DNA of 64,000 nt from Tupaia tana (lineage: Eukaryota; Chordata; Mammalia; Scandentia; Tupaiidae). Under the pieces are notes generated by a model. That model searched no databases. It had not been told where the DNA came from and was given only the letters and a program-made list of their open reading frames with translations. The translations under genes were made by a program, and so were the position numbers. Below, piece after piece: positions 44,060-55,645 of this stretch (within the stretch, counting starts at the first letter, position 1; every line of letters starts with the position of its first letter). Where the stretch lies: the NCBI GenBank assembly GCA_026018925.1, contig JAKSZU010000002.1, positions 158,640,400 through 158,704,399 of the forward strand. Reading direction: 5' to 3'.

Positions 44060-45005
44060 ATAAAAGGCAAACTGCAATGACAACAAATGTTAAGAATGTT
44101 CCCAGACTCAGAGGAAGGATGAATGGCCGCATTAGTACTGATACGAAGCATCGGATCCAGCTTCATGAAAGGAGCCTGACATTTGTAAACACTTAAAAGA
44201 TTAGTGTAACTTGAACAGATGCAGAAGGAAGAGAAACATTGCTCCAAAAAGAGGAAACCATTTATTATAGGTAGATTGATAGAAAATTGTTTATCTGCTC
44301 AAACTCTACCAGTGATAAGGTGGAAGAGCAGGTTTCTTGGGATAGACCCAAAAAAGGTAGATGAGCTGATAGCAGGACAGCGTCATATCAGGGACTTCAA
44401 TCCTGGACCAGGTGAGAAATATGAGGTATCACACCCGGAACATTTTAGTGTATGACTCCCTTTGGAGCAAACATAATTGAAGAAATTTCACTGAACATAA
44501 TCTATAATGAAACTCCCCAAATTTGGGGGAAAAAAAAGACTGGCTAACAGAAAAAACCTCTGAGAAATGTTTGAGTTGCTTCTGAAAGTACGAGATTGAC
44601 AAAAGACGATGTCACTGAGGATGGAATAGGCTTTCATACTCAAGTGAAGCATTCAAAATAATATCCCACTGTCTAGAGGCAGGCAGGCATTAAAAACACA
44701 AACTCCTAACAATAAATGCTCACAGGGATAGTTAGCATTACCCTCCATGGGGCAGCTTCATTCAGTTGGTCTTCACAGTCCATGATTCCAAGCAGCAAAT
44801 TCATTAAAGCCAGGAAATTGCTTAATTAGTTTAAAGTGACAAACACTTCTAAAAATAAATGTTTGAACTACATGGATTCCAAACAAATTTATCACAATCA
44901 GAATTGTTACAGTACACCTATAATGACTAGAAAATTAATTCTAGATAACAATATGTCAAATCGTGTATTTCTTAGCTTGCTTCTTCCTCTTTAAAACAAA
45001 GAACC
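44060..45005. other. Unannotated sequence
   Basis: The 78-codon frame at 44219-44455 has no known domain. No splice-flanked exon or repeat can be supported. Confidence 0.35.
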
Positions 45006-45012
45006 TGCTTTA

Positions 45013-45298
45013 GGACCAGCAGATGGCATAATGGTGATGTTGCTAGACTCCCACATAGTTGACCATGGTCATGTCTGAGACCTGGAGGCTTAAAACTCGC
45101 TCTGAGCATGTGTGTGCATGTGTGTGCATGTGCGTGTGTGTGTGTGTGTGTGTGTGCCTAAGACCCTGAGAGGAGAATGGAGGAGAAGAGATTGCAGTGT
45201 AGCCATCCCCCATGGGGGTGATTTCTCACTTTCTCTCTCTCTGTCTTTCTGGTGAGTGCACATACCCTATGGCAAAAATTTCTCTCTTTAAGAAAAAA
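45013..45298 (+). mobile_element. tRNA-derived SINE, type A
   Basis: GGACCAGCAGATGGCATAATGG, a damaged B box (GGTCATGTCTG), a (GTGTGCAT)/(GT)n expansion at 45107-45157, GAGAGGAGAATGGAGGAGAAG, CATACCCTATGGC and an A tail. GCTTTA flanks both sides, a weak duplication. Confidence 0.88.
45107..45157. repeat. (TGTGCATG)n/(GT)n microsatellite in a SINE
   Basis: ATGTGTGTGC units pass into pure GT; an expansion of the SINE's GTGTGCGTG middle. Confidence 0.95.
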
Positions 45299-46432
45299 AC
45301 AGCTTTAAAGGGTCTTGAATTTCCACCTACCCTTACTCCCTTAAGTTGTGTCATCTTGAGACCATACTGACTTATTCCCACCTATTTTGTCCTGTCATTT
45401 ATAATCAAAAAGTATCTCTAGATGTTATTGTGGATTCTTACATGCTAGGAACCACATGTAGAGTCTAGTCCAATTCTAATGTGTCAATATTTCTCATGCT
45501 CAATGCTTTTTTAACAATGTGTGTCAAAACTACACATTTATACTTTATTATGGGCTGTTCTGCCAGAAAAAAAAGCACCTTATTAATATACCAAACAGAG
45601 TAAATTTGTGTTATTCCCATGGACATTTATTTTAGAAAATGAAAAAGCACATGAACGGTGAAGAAACTCAATGCTATTACCACAAAGGATCCCCACTACT
45701 AAGGCTCTCTGATCTCCCTCCATAGCCACCCACACCTTTCAGAAGACCTTGATCTCCCCAGCGCTCTTTCAATTGAATTTGAAGTAGCAAATATAGCCCA
45801 AGAGATACAGGTTCAAGTTGCTTCCGGCACACAAATAATGAATGAGACCAATCTAGAGTAGAGCAGACAGGAGCCTTCTGAATGTAGGAATTACAGAAGC
45901 CTAATACAAATACAGTTAGTATATTCAATTTAGTGGTCCCCAATGAGTTTAGAAAAACACACTTGTCTTGGCAGAACCCCAATTTTTTCTAGAATTATAA
46001 GATAGTATTTTTACATGTTTCCAGGATCACCAATGGGAGGCAAAGGAAAGGAGGGGAAACCATGAAGAGTCCAATAAATTGCTTCTCTCCCCACCCCTGG
46101 ACATATTTCCTGAGAGAGGTCGCTAAGGGATAGCACCACACGGCAGCTATATCAGCATCTGGTACAACATAAATACCTGACTGACTATGCTCAGCTCACA
46201 TTAGTGTATAAACATCAGCTTTAAACCTCAAAGCAGTCTGTACGCCATTTCAAGTACTAGGAAGAGGGTGCACTGAGTTAATAGCCCCTGCAATGATTCA
46301 CTTGAAGATAACAGTTTTTGTTTTTAAAGTTACATTGGTCTAATTGGGTTCTAAATAGTTGATTCAATATTAACTATTAATTAATTGTGCATTAATTGTT
46401 GCCAAATTATAGTAATATTCAAAATGGCATAT

Positions 46433-46434
<2 letters not shown>

Positions 46435-46467
<33 letters not shown>
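46435..46467. repeat. (GT)n microsatellite
   Basis: Pure TG repeat, about 16 units. Confidence 0.97.
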
Positions 46468-46470
<3 letters not shown>

Positions 46471-47845
46471 AAAGAAATTCCTTATGATCAGTATACTTTC
46501 AGTGAATTATCATGTGAATTAATGGTAATTGGCATGCAGATAAAAGAGGAATATGCGTAATCTACTATTTGAAGTTTTCTAACCTGAATTCACTTAACAT
46601 TTAATTTGTAATAATAGTACTCATAGAAAATTTTATTATTTACTGAAAGATTTTTTGAAGTTTGTTTGTCACAAAGTGTTTAGAGGATTACTTTCTTGCC
46701 ACTGATGTTTAGGGAACCACATTATGTACCAAATTAGTAAAATGAACACAAATGTCTCAGCAAATATGAAGAATTTTTAAGGAAAAAAATGCTGCTCTTA
46801 GAATTTTTTGTGCTTTATGTAAAAAAAGTAAAAAATAAACAAAGAATAAGTTAATATTTTTCAGTATTAAGAAAGGTCATATAGTTACTTACAAAGAATC
46901 TGGCAGTGAAAAGAATAGCATTCCATTATGAGCCTGCAAATTAACGATAGCATCAACAAAACCTATGACAATATCATTGTTTTTAGGCAATTTTATCAGA
47001 CAAGATAGAAAAAACATGTATGATTTACTAATATACATCTACAACGTTGGTGAATGATAAGTAATAACAACACCACTAATCCTTATTTCCAAAGATTAAA
47101 CTGAAGCATAACCATTAATCTATCCTCTTTATTTTTTTTAAAGCCCCACTCTTCCATATACTAAGCAGTTCAAGCTGTCAGTTTGATTGTATGCATGCTG
47201 AGGAAAAACTACGGGAAGATTAATAGCACCACAATTGAGAATTGTTAAAAGAGTGGGGTTGTAGTCCAAACTAGCATCAACATAGATGCAGAAACTCAGT
47301 TAAGATCACAGAGAAAATGACGCACTACGTCATCGTTATGGTTTTCCAACTAACTTTTTGTTGGATCTGAAGCTCATATGAGAATCCACAGCCTCTCTCA
47401 ACAACCAGTGATATGGCATTTGCAGTGCGGGTCTTCAGTAAGTCACTAGGGTGTCACATTGATGCAAGCTCTGCTGTTTTGACACTCTACCCAGATGCTT
47501 TAATTTTGCTTCAGTGACTCAGAGCTCAGTCTCCATGACTTGAAGCTGGTAAAAAGAGCTATGGATAGGCAGGGTTTGAGTCACAGTGAACCTGTGCCAC
47601 CTACACTGATTTCCAATCTTAGGACTGAGGTGAAAACAGCATGGCGGTCTTGATTGGACACTCCTATGGCCGAGGGCCAAAAAGAATGTAGGAATTCTGG
47701 TGTTTGTTTCTCTCTCATATGGTTTCATTTTTCTTACTACAATGATTCATTATACAATAATTTTACGATAAAAGATATAAATTCATTCAAATATCTGTAT
47801 TTTTACAGCAATCTTCAGTCAGAGTATTGTCTGCCATGGATTTAA

Positions 47846-47887
47846 GTGTGTGTGTGTGTGTGTGTGTGTGCATGTGCGTGTGTGTGC
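47846..47887. repeat. (GT)n microsatellite
   Basis: GT repeat with a CATGTGC interruption. Confidence 0.95.
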
Positions 47888-48678
47888 CTAACATGTATAA
47901 CATCCTCAGGTTGACCTACATATATTATCAGAATATTTAACATTGAGTTTGGTAAATTTCTTGTCTTCTTTATCCATAGACGTTATTCTGAACTTGCTGA
48001 TACACAAAGCATAACCACAGATCTTTAATCTAGGCAGAGTCTTCCAACAATAAGATGAGTTTTTAAATGGATAGCAGCTTTTGTACAAGCTGTATGTCAA
48101 GATACTTGACAGAGTTAAGTAATACAATTGTAAAGTTAAATAACAGAAGGGAGAGGCATTAAGAGGCAAAGAAAAGATAGAAAATTCGTGTTTTCAGATG
48201 AGATCTGTGAGGAGGAGGAGAGTCATCTGAGTAGGGAGACATAAGAACCCTCTACAGTTAACAGAAGCTGAAGAGAAATTGATTTGGAAAGAATAGGAGC
48301 ATAATCACGGTGTTGAATAGTGCATTCAATAATGAGCCTGATTCTTGGAAATGCTGATCTGAAGGTGGGGCCAATAACTCCGAGAGTGACGCACACCATA
48401 ATTTCCTCAGAAATAGAGCTACTCCTTACCCCTAATGAGAACAGTCTGTATGACATAGTTTCAGAAGATACACTGAGTATTAAAATCGAGGTAAGAGGTG
48501 AATTTAGAAGTCTGAGGTGTACACGAAAGTGATGAAATTTCAGCACATTGATAGCAATGGAAACATACCATAAATCAGAGTCGAGAGCAACATTAGAAGG
48601 TGATGATAATGTGATTGCCTATCTTTGGTGGAAGACAGCCTGATGATTTTATATTTGCAAAGATTTAAAAGTCTATTT

Positions 48679-48858
48679 GAAAGTCCCTGAGAGGAGGCTG
48701 ATGGTGGCACTGTGGTAAAATGTGGCATGGTCCCATATAAGAAGTTTGCAGCTGAAGTCCAGAGACTTCCCCAAGAATGCCTGGCACATATGTGCCCATG
48801 ATGTAGGCCTGGCTGAAGGCTGGGGGTGGCTCATGGTGTCATGGTCCTGTTGGGAGGA

Positions 48859-48910
<52 letters not shown>

Positions 48911-48987
48911 CATTCACAACTCACACTCACACACGGCACACAGTTATGGAAGAAACAGGCACATAAACTTTAAAAAGAAAGTTCTGT
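48679..48987 (+). mobile_element. tRNA-like SINE, type D
   Basis: The GAGGCTGATGGTGGCACTGTGG head, AGTCCAGAGAC, GCCTGGCACATATGTGCCCATG, GGCCTGGCTGAAGGCTGGGG, a CT/CA tract (48859-48907) and A-rich tail. GAAAGTCCCTG and GAAAGTTCTG flank it, an imperfect target-site duplication. Confidence 0.75.
48859..48907. repeat. (CT)n-(CA)n compound microsatellite
   Basis: CTCTCT passing into CACACA within the type D SINE. Confidence 0.97.
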
Positions 48988-49720
48988 AGGGAGAGGATAA
49001 ATAAAAGAATTGGAAAGTATAGAAAGTTGGAAACTAATACAAAATTCAGGAAATGGTGCTGATTTAGTGGCAGCATTTGTCTAAACAAACATAAAGTATA
49101 AAATTCATAAGTCTCATTTTTAGAATCACTTTTGAAATCAAAATCTTTGTTTTCACTGTCAAACCTAACAGTGATCTAAAGAAGCAATCTGGCATACGGA
49201 GCAGGTGACTGTAGCAATGCTGAGAACACTGAAGATGTCCCCCACAGGACTGTGACTGAGGGGAGGTATGAGAGGTGTGCACAGTCACAGAACACACAGC
49301 GTGGCATGCTAGAGCACATCATCAGTCCTCCTGTAACCGGTCTTCCAGTCTCCTAGTCTCACCAAGTCTCCTTCTGGTTTCTGACCACATTGCCTCTCAG
49401 TTCCTCTCCTGTTTCTGGTTTTCTCTGTCCCATGCCTTTTGTAGAGGCTTCTATCAGCCTTCTCAGTGCAGTCTGCTTTTGCATGCTAAGAAGCTAAATA
49501 CTATTTCCCAGTTTTGTTCATTTTCCACCTTCTCACTGACTCAAAACCTTTTATCATTCTCCACCACCACACATCCACATATGCACACACCTCTTCTCCC
49601 CTACCAGTTGCTAAATTGTGTAGCAGGCGAGAGATGAGATATCCTCTGTGCAATGACTCAGCATAAATAAATCGATCTCAGGTGATACTGCAAATATATC
49701 TGTGTGGGTGGTGTGTACAT
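48988..49720. other. Unannotated sequence
   Basis: CT-rich unique DNA at 49330-49600. The 120-codon plus frame at 49275-49637 is compositionally simple and domain-free. Confidence 0.35.
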
Positions 49721-49722
49721 GT

Positions 49723-49754
49723 TTTGTGTGTATGTGTGTGTGTGTGTGTGTGTG
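49723..49754. repeat. (GT)n microsatellite
   Basis: GTGTGTATGTGTGTG run, immediately left of the next repeat. Confidence 0.95.
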
Positions 49755-49861
49755 TTCAAAAAGTTCATGGAAAATGCATAATATTAAAAAACTGTATGGA
49801 TTTCAATTTTTTGGACCAAAATAAACTAATTTTGAATTCCATTTTCACAAACATTTTGAAA
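49755..49861 (+). mobile_element. TIR-bearing interspersed repeat, complete copy
   Basis: Left end TTCAAAAAGTTCATGGAAAAT and right end ATTCCATTTTCACAAACATTTTGAA are imperfect inverted repeats. The interior is GCATAATATTAAAAAACTGTATGG...ACCAAAATAAACT. Related copies lie at 1336, 6352 and 29784. MITE-like in structure; the family is not identified. Confidence 0.65.
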
Positions 49862-50655
49862 TCTCCTTGTGTGACTATATATAAGTATAAAATATATACA
49901 CACATGCATGCATACATATATATTCCTTCAGTATTAAAATACTCTAGAACTACACTTTAAATTGTATTATTTGAGAAAGAGTCATTTGCAAATTAGCCTG
50001 TCTAAGTTTATATTTTGTTTTGGTATTGTATTGCCTAACCTTTTGACATACAAAAATTGATTCGGTGGGAACATTTGTCTCATAGAGAAAAGAGCACAAT
50101 CTATCTAGGGTCTGTTATTTGTCTCAATTGCTTAGATTGTTTCCATTTTTTAAAATTAACAGAATGGTGTCTGGCATCTGCCAAATATAGCTCTGACAAG
50201 CAAGAAGACTTGACTAACAGAAGCTAGCATGTGAATCAGATACTGAATTCATCAGGGGCAACTACATTTCATTTAGATGGCAGAGTGCCGTAACCAGCTT
50301 GTTTCCCGTTAGGTGCCTGTAACACCTTTGCCTTAATCTTCAAATTTAAGATATCATTCTTAGATTCTAGTCTCTTATGACAGCCCTTTGCACCTGGCCT
50401 CCATAGTCCATCCTCCAACCTTGCTGCATCTATCTGATGAGCTGCCTATCATTCATTCAGCTTTGCATGTGCCTCTGAATTAAGCATGGTGTTTGATAAA
50501 AAAAGTCATTCATATTTTGTCATTATATAAGGAGTTTATAGCTAATTGTGAATTTAGGCTATTTTCTCAAGAAAAGTTAAAAAAAGACAGAATGACTAAA
50601 TTCCAAATAAATGCTATACAGCTATAAAATTTAAAAGGAAATAGGAAGTATGGTG
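49862..50655. other. Unannotated sequence
   Basis: AT-rich; a short TATACACACATGCATGCATAC run near 49895. No gene. Confidence 0.35.
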
Positions 50656-50659
50656 ATTT

Positions 50660-52150
50660 AGGGTAATTCATGCATTCATTCGATACAAATGCAAACTTTA
50701 CTTGGCACTGGTGCTCTTCTAGATGCTGGGAATATAAAAGTTTAAAAACTCAAACAAACAAACAAACAGACAAACGAAAAATAAACCACATATAGCTTTC
50801 ACTTGGAGGGAGACGTACACAATATGTTAGATAACAATAAATGCCAAGAAAAAATAATGCAGTCAGAGGTAATAAAAATAGCTAGGGAGAAGCTTTGGTT
50901 TCAGACGGAGAGGCTAGGAGAGTTGCCACTGAGAAGAAAATATCTCACTAAAGACATATCCAAAAAGAGAGTGAGTCATGTGAATATGTTGGGGTAAAAG
51001 TACACAACGGCTTCAAGACAGGGGCAAGTCTGGACTAGCAAAAAACAAAACTGCAACTGAAGACCAGCAAGTGAACAAGGAGGAGATCAGTAGAAGATAA
51101 GGTTGGAGGGGGGCTTCTCATAGAGGATCTTTTAGGTTTTAGTAACAGTAATGGCTGTCACACAAAACCAGATGTCTTTGAGAATTTTAAGCAGAAAAGC
51201 GACATAATCTGATTCCTCTTTTGCCAGCATTACTCCAGGTGGTGTGTTGAGAATGACATTGGCGTAGAGAGAACAAACCAGAAAGAACAATCCAAAGACT
51301 CCACTGTTACTCTAGGAAAGAGATGAGGATGACTTAGAGTATGGTGGTAGGCATGGAGTGATGAATTTTCAGATTCTGGCTATTTGGGGACCTATTTGCT
51401 AACAAATTACAAGTAGGATGAGAGAAAAAGGGGTATTAGGGGTAAAACCAGTTTTTAAAAATCTAAGCAATTAGGAAAATGGAAACATCACGATATCTAT
51501 AACTTTCTATGGAAGATGAGGAAAACAGGTTGGGCAAGACAAGGGAAAGGATTTGTTTTCCTTATGTCCCATTTGTTAATCAGATATGCAAGTAAAGATG
51601 TTAGGTAAGCAGCTGGACTTTCAGCCTGGATTATAGAAAGAGGCCCAGAACCAGAATACGAATGTGGGAGCCATCAGCATATAGAACCTGTGTCACCTGA
51701 TCAAATCAGTAACAGAGGGAATGTACATGGAAAAGAATAGAGATCCAGGGATCAGCAGATGGTGTAATGGTTACGTTGCTGGACTCCCCTGCAGTCCACC
51801 GTGGTTCGAATCCTGGATCTGGTGGCTTAAAACTCCCCTTGGGTGCACATGCAGGCATGCCCAAAATCTGGAGAGAGGAATGGAGGAGAAGGGATTGCAG
51901 CATGGCCATCCCCCCTGGGGAGTAATTTCTCACTTTCTGTCTTTCTGTCTCTGTCTGTCTCTCCAGTGAGCACATATGCCCTATAGAAAAAAAAGAAAAA
52001 AACTCTAAAAATAAAAAAGAATAGAGATTCAAAGATTGAGCACATGAGCATTCCAACATAAAAGGAAGAAGAGTCAAAGGAGTCTAAGAAAGATAATGTG
52101 GAGAAGTTGGAGGCACACTGTGTAAGTGCGGTGCCCTGGGCATCAAGCAA
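50660..52150 (-). mobile_element. Long L2 LINE remnant (3' end and ORF2), split by a SINE
   Basis: Reverse-complement L2 runs from the tail (ATGCATTCATTCGATAC, CTTGGCACTGGTGCTCTTCTAGATGCTGG) through GCAGAAAAGCGACATAATCTGATTCC. At 51670-51681 it reaches the RT active-site box, whose minus-strand codons read Tyr-Ala-Asp-Gly: the second catalytic Asp of YADD is lost. Frames are broken throughout. The type A SINE at 51748 interrupts it. Confidence 0.7.
51731..52031 (+). mobile_element. Type A SINE inside L2, 17-bp target-site duplication
   Basis: AAAAGAATAGAGATCCA (51731-51747) and AAAAGAATAGAGATTCA (52015-52031) differ at one base. Head CAGCAGATGGTGTAATGG, B box GGTTCGAATCC, AGAGAGGAATGGAGGAGAAG, ATGCCCTATAG and an A-rich tail. 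Confidence 0.94.
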
Positions 52151-52171
52151 AGAAAGTACTTTAAAGAGATA

Positions 52172-52360
52172 AGAGTGGAGCCTGCTGTGGTAGCACCATG
52201 GTGGCACAACTCTCTGCAATGCTGAACCCACATGGGAATGGTCCAGGTTCATGTCCTGAGCCCTCTTTGCACATGCTGGGCATAAGTACACATGCCCAAT
52301 TTTTTGGCTGACTGAAGCTAGGTGTAGATTGTGAAATGAAAACTTTCTTGGGGGTTTTCA

Positions 52361-52406
<46 letters not shown>

Positions 52407-52465
52407 CCTCCCTCCCTCCCTCCCTCCCTCAGAAGAAATAAACTTTAATAAAGAAACAAACAAGA
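52172..52465 (+). mobile_element. tRNA-like SINE, type D
   Basis: GGAGCCTGCTGTGGTAGCACC, GGTCCAGGTTCATGTCCTG, GCACATGCTGGGCATAAG, TTTGGCTGACTGAAGCTAGG, a CT/CCCT tract (52366-52430) and an A-rich tail. Best type D match to 48679 and 63355. Confidence 0.75.
52366..52430. repeat. (CT)n-(CCCT)n tract
   Basis: TCTCTC to about 52401, then CCCT units. Confidence 0.97.
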
Positions 52466-53420
52466 AAAAAAAAACAGTAAATGTGGTCAACCAAGTGGGT
52501 TTCCTGTTCTTTCTGGGCACACAGCTTGTCTATATTCCCCTTAGGTTTCCTTGGGACTTGAATGTGGTCGTGAGTCTGCATCCCGGATGATGGACTGCGA
52601 GTGACGTGGTCTACTTACTTCAGGCTGCTCCTACAAACCCCACCCAGTTGCAACCCTCCATGCTCTTTTCTACCTCTACATGATTGAAATGAGATGAAAA
52701 TGCCCTCCGTGATTTGGGAAAGCATGTCGGATGACACAGTTTCTAGCTGCTTAGGTCTCTGAATGACCCCCTGGTGAGAAAATATCTCATTCAGACTGAA
52801 CTCACAATTATGGACGTTAAAAATATGAACTTACTTATCTAGGTTTATTTCACACCGAAGTCTAGCTTACTCTACCTGAAATTGTTTAGGTCAATTAGTG
52901 ACCTTATGAGACCATCTCTGCAGGTGTGTGTGGGGGGGATAAAAACCTACTGAGACTGACTAAAGTCAGAAGGGGAGAATTAGAGTTATCCAGTGTAGAT
53001 AATTGTCAGATAAAGTTTTTCCATACATAGAAAATGAGAAGAGGAAAACGTCGAAAGAGGTATCACAAAGAAAAACATAATAAGCAGTAACTATGCTTGT
53101 ATTGGTGGTGATGACTCAGTAGAGAGGGAAACACTAATGATAAAAGAATAAGAAGAATGCTCAGGTATGTCCTTGAATAGATGAGGGGATGGCATTTTGT
53201 AAGTTAGTGGAGAGTTTGGCTTTGACTGGGAGCTTGGCTCTGTTAGTAACTACTTTTTACTTTGTTTTTCTCACAGGTTTGCTGGATTAGACGAACTTCA
53301 AAGTCATTTTTACCTTTGCAATTCTATGATGTTACTTATTTACTCTATGGCAATAGGAAATACTGTAATTATGTGAGTAGTGTAGAGTGCATTTCATAGT
53401 TAATATTTGTTGGGCTTTGC
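52466..53420. other. Unannotated sequence, perhaps old repeat
   Basis: The CpG-containing GAATGTGGTCGTGAGTCTGC region at 52560-52620 has the feel of an old LTR but cannot be assigned. No gene. Confidence 0.3.
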
Positions 53421-53424
53421 CAGA

Positions 53425-53985
53425 AAACATATTTCTAGCATCCATCTCTGGTGAAAGCATCCTCACTTACCATTGGGGACTGACTCCTTTTCTCCTCAGT
53501 CATTGTAGTGGAGAAGGAAATAACGGCCAGCCTTTAGACCAGGAGGACAGCACGTGTGCGACCCACGATGGCCATTCTGCACTTACGTTTCTCTGGCTAT
53601 AGTTGCTGTGTCAGGAATGTGCATGTGAATCAAACTAGGGCAATAGGACTCAAAGTGAGATTTTGGTGAAATGAAAACAGAACTTCTCTTTCCACTGGAG
53701 TTGATGAAAGGGTAGACAGTACATCTGGGATTTGAGTAGTTATCTTGCTATATCATCTGGGGGATAGCTGGACTGGGAATCAACCTCAAGGAAGAAGCCA
53801 GATTTTGGATGGCAACATATGCACCTGCATTCACATTCACTGTAAGCCTCATCTCTACCTGAAAGTCTCCTTTTTTAAAGGCTCAAATACAACCACACTG
53901 CCTTCCCACTTTTTTTTTTCTTTTGCTGAACCCAATTTGAGTTAGAATTCTTTCACTCCTAGCTACAGGATTCTGACCGATATAA
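53425..53985 (+). mobile_element. Ancient mammal-wide repeat (LTR or LINE 3' end)
   Basis: GACCCACGATGGCCATTCTGC, CTATAGTTGCTGTGTCAGG, AATGTGCATGTGAATCAAAC, TTTCCACTGGAGTTGATG, then AACCCAATTTGAGTTAG and CTACAGGATTCTGACCGATA keep the order of a repeat common in mammals. The family name is uncertain. Confidence 0.5.
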
Positions 53986-54745
53986 ATATGATAATGAAAA
54001 CCTTTAATAAAGAATCTCTGGTCCAGTGTGTACGATGGAGAGACCAACAACAGTGGCGATGGGGAGATCTGATGGAAGGAAAACAGAGATCCAGGGACAG
54101 AGTGATATAGGTCTCCTGAGAGAGTTGACTGTAGGAATGAAAAGAAGCTATATTGTGGGAGAAATGTCGATATGATTTCATGTTTGGAGATAGGATGTAT
54201 TATAGATGACTTAGAGCTTTGCATCTGTGCTACTGGGAGAAGAGTCAGGAGGGAGGAGGATTAAGTTCAGAAGGAGAACTTGAGGTAGCGAGACTAGTTA
54301 AATGACAGGCACTGAAATCCAGGGGGGGAGGCACTGGGAAATATTTGAAAGGCAGTATTCCATACATACCCAGTGGTATAAGAAAATTATATTTTACTTC
54401 AGAAATTAGTTAAGCTAAGAGACACAGAATTATCTTGGCAAGCTCTCAGTGGATTATTTAAAGAAGAAAACAGAGATAAGCATGCAGGGAGAACGAATGA
54501 ACCTCTTTAGCAGGCCTTCTTAAGATCACTGCTATTTCAATACTCTGCTCAGTGATCTAGAAAGACAAAACTCCATTTACCTGCTTCTATTTAAAAAAAA
54601 AATATTAGAAATTAGTATCCCCCTTCTCCAGTATCTATTTTAAACAGTCCTGGGCACAACTAATCTCCCCAGAGATCTCTTTGATCAGGTTACTTACTAC
54701 ACTGTACACTGTCCATTAAAAATGAGTTCCCAGTGACTCTTTTAA
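53986..54745. other. Unannotated sequence
   Basis: Purine-rich on the plus strand. Minus frames at 53883-54224 have no domain. Possibly more decayed L2. Confidence 0.3.
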
Positions 54746-54756
54746 ATTCATTTCTA

Positions 54757-55010
54757 GTTTTAAAGTTTATTCATTTATTTCTTCCATGAGGAAGAGAGAT
54801 AAAGACAGACAGGCAGACACAGAGAGAGAAAGAGACATACAGGCAGACATTCCTCACAGGGCCTTCATGCTGTAATCCACCCCAGTCTCAGCCAGCTAGG
54901 TCACAGGCCCACATGCACATGCCCAGTGTGCTCAGGGAGGTCACGGAACAAGAAGTGAGGACCTTTCTCATGTGGGTCCAGCAGCTATCACCTGCCCACT
55001 CCCAAGTCTT
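54757..55010 (-). mobile_element. tRNA-like SINE, type D
   Basis: TTTATTCATTTATTTCTTCC, an AGACAGACAGGCAGACAC tract, CACCCCAGTCTCAGCCAGC, CCCACATGCACATGCCCAGTG and head rc CATGTGGGTCCAGCAGC. Matches 33545-33773 in order. Confidence 0.7.
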
Positions 55011-55016
55011 TTTAAA

Positions 55017-55333
55017 ACTAGCCCCAACTTGGAAGCAGCAGATGGTGTAATGGTTGCATAGCTGGACTCCCATGTAGTCAACTGCGTTCCAAGTCCCAGA
55101 TTTGATGGCTTAAACTCACACTGGGCGCGTGTGTGGGCGTGCCCAAGATCCCAAGGGGAGACTGGAGGAGAAAAGATTGCGGCATGGCCAACCCCCGCCG
55201 AGGGGTAATTTCTGGCTTTCTGTGTTCCTACCTCTCTCTGTTCTTTCAGGGAGTGCATGCACCCTATAGGAAAAACCTCTCTTTTAAAAACAAAACAAAA
55301 CAAACATCAACAACAAAAATAGCAAGCCCAACT
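55017..55333 (+). mobile_element. tRNA-derived SINE, type A
   Basis: GGAAGCAGCAGATGGTGTAATGG, B box lost (GTTCCAAGTCCC), ACACTGGGCGCGTGTGTGG, GGGGAGACTGGAGGAG, GCACCCTATAGG and an (AAAAC)n-type tail. GCCCCAACT and GCCCAACT on the two sides are a probable target-site duplication. Confidence 0.88.
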
Positions 55334-55554
55334 CATCTGTTTGACCCTGAAGTTGTGGCATGCCCCTATTTTGCCTTTAGAGCCCCTTTTCCATATCACT
55401 ATCTCTTCCAGCTGGTTCCACCATGCTCAAACCCAGAATGACAAAGTTTTTCACCACCCTTTGTCATTTCTCTCACTATTCCTGCAGAAGCCTCTCAGAG
55501 TGGTGGTAAGACCATGCCAGGGTGCCAAACTGCAAGGTGTTAACCCCTCTGCCA

Positions 55555-55645
55555 CTTTTATGGGTGTTGTTGAACTTCACTCTGCCTTAATTTTCTCATC
55601 CTCAAAATGGGTATAGTAAGTTACTACCTTAAAGGAGGGTGCCAA
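55555..55645 (+). mobile_element. MIR SINE fragment
   Basis: GAACTTCACTCTGCCTTAATTTTC and TCATCCTCAAAATGGGTATAGTAAG follow the MIR core (cttaacctctctgtgcctcagtttcctcatctgtaaaatggggataata). Confidence 0.65.

Larger units (their letters stand above)
45299..48670. other. SINE-poor block
   Basis: About 3.4 kb with no type A-D SINE. It holds two GT microsatellites and AT-rich unique DNA. The 101-codon minus frame at 45677-45982 and the plus frame at 48320-48532 have no known domain. A GAGGTAAGA donor-like site at 48488 has no convincing exon to its left. Confidence 0.4.

Noticed and set aside
44219..44455. 78-codon frame with charged start
   Set aside because: No known motif and no matching neighbour. 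It does not carry mariner DD34D-type or other transposase residues that I can see.
48320..48490. Possible exon ending in GAG|GTAAGA donor
   Set aside because: The frame starts at GTG, has stops close by on the left and no convincing acceptor. A lone donor-like site is common by chance.
52366..52430. Regular short repeats as a CRISPR-like array
   Set aside because: These are CT/CCCT microsatellites with no unique spacers, in mammalian DNA.
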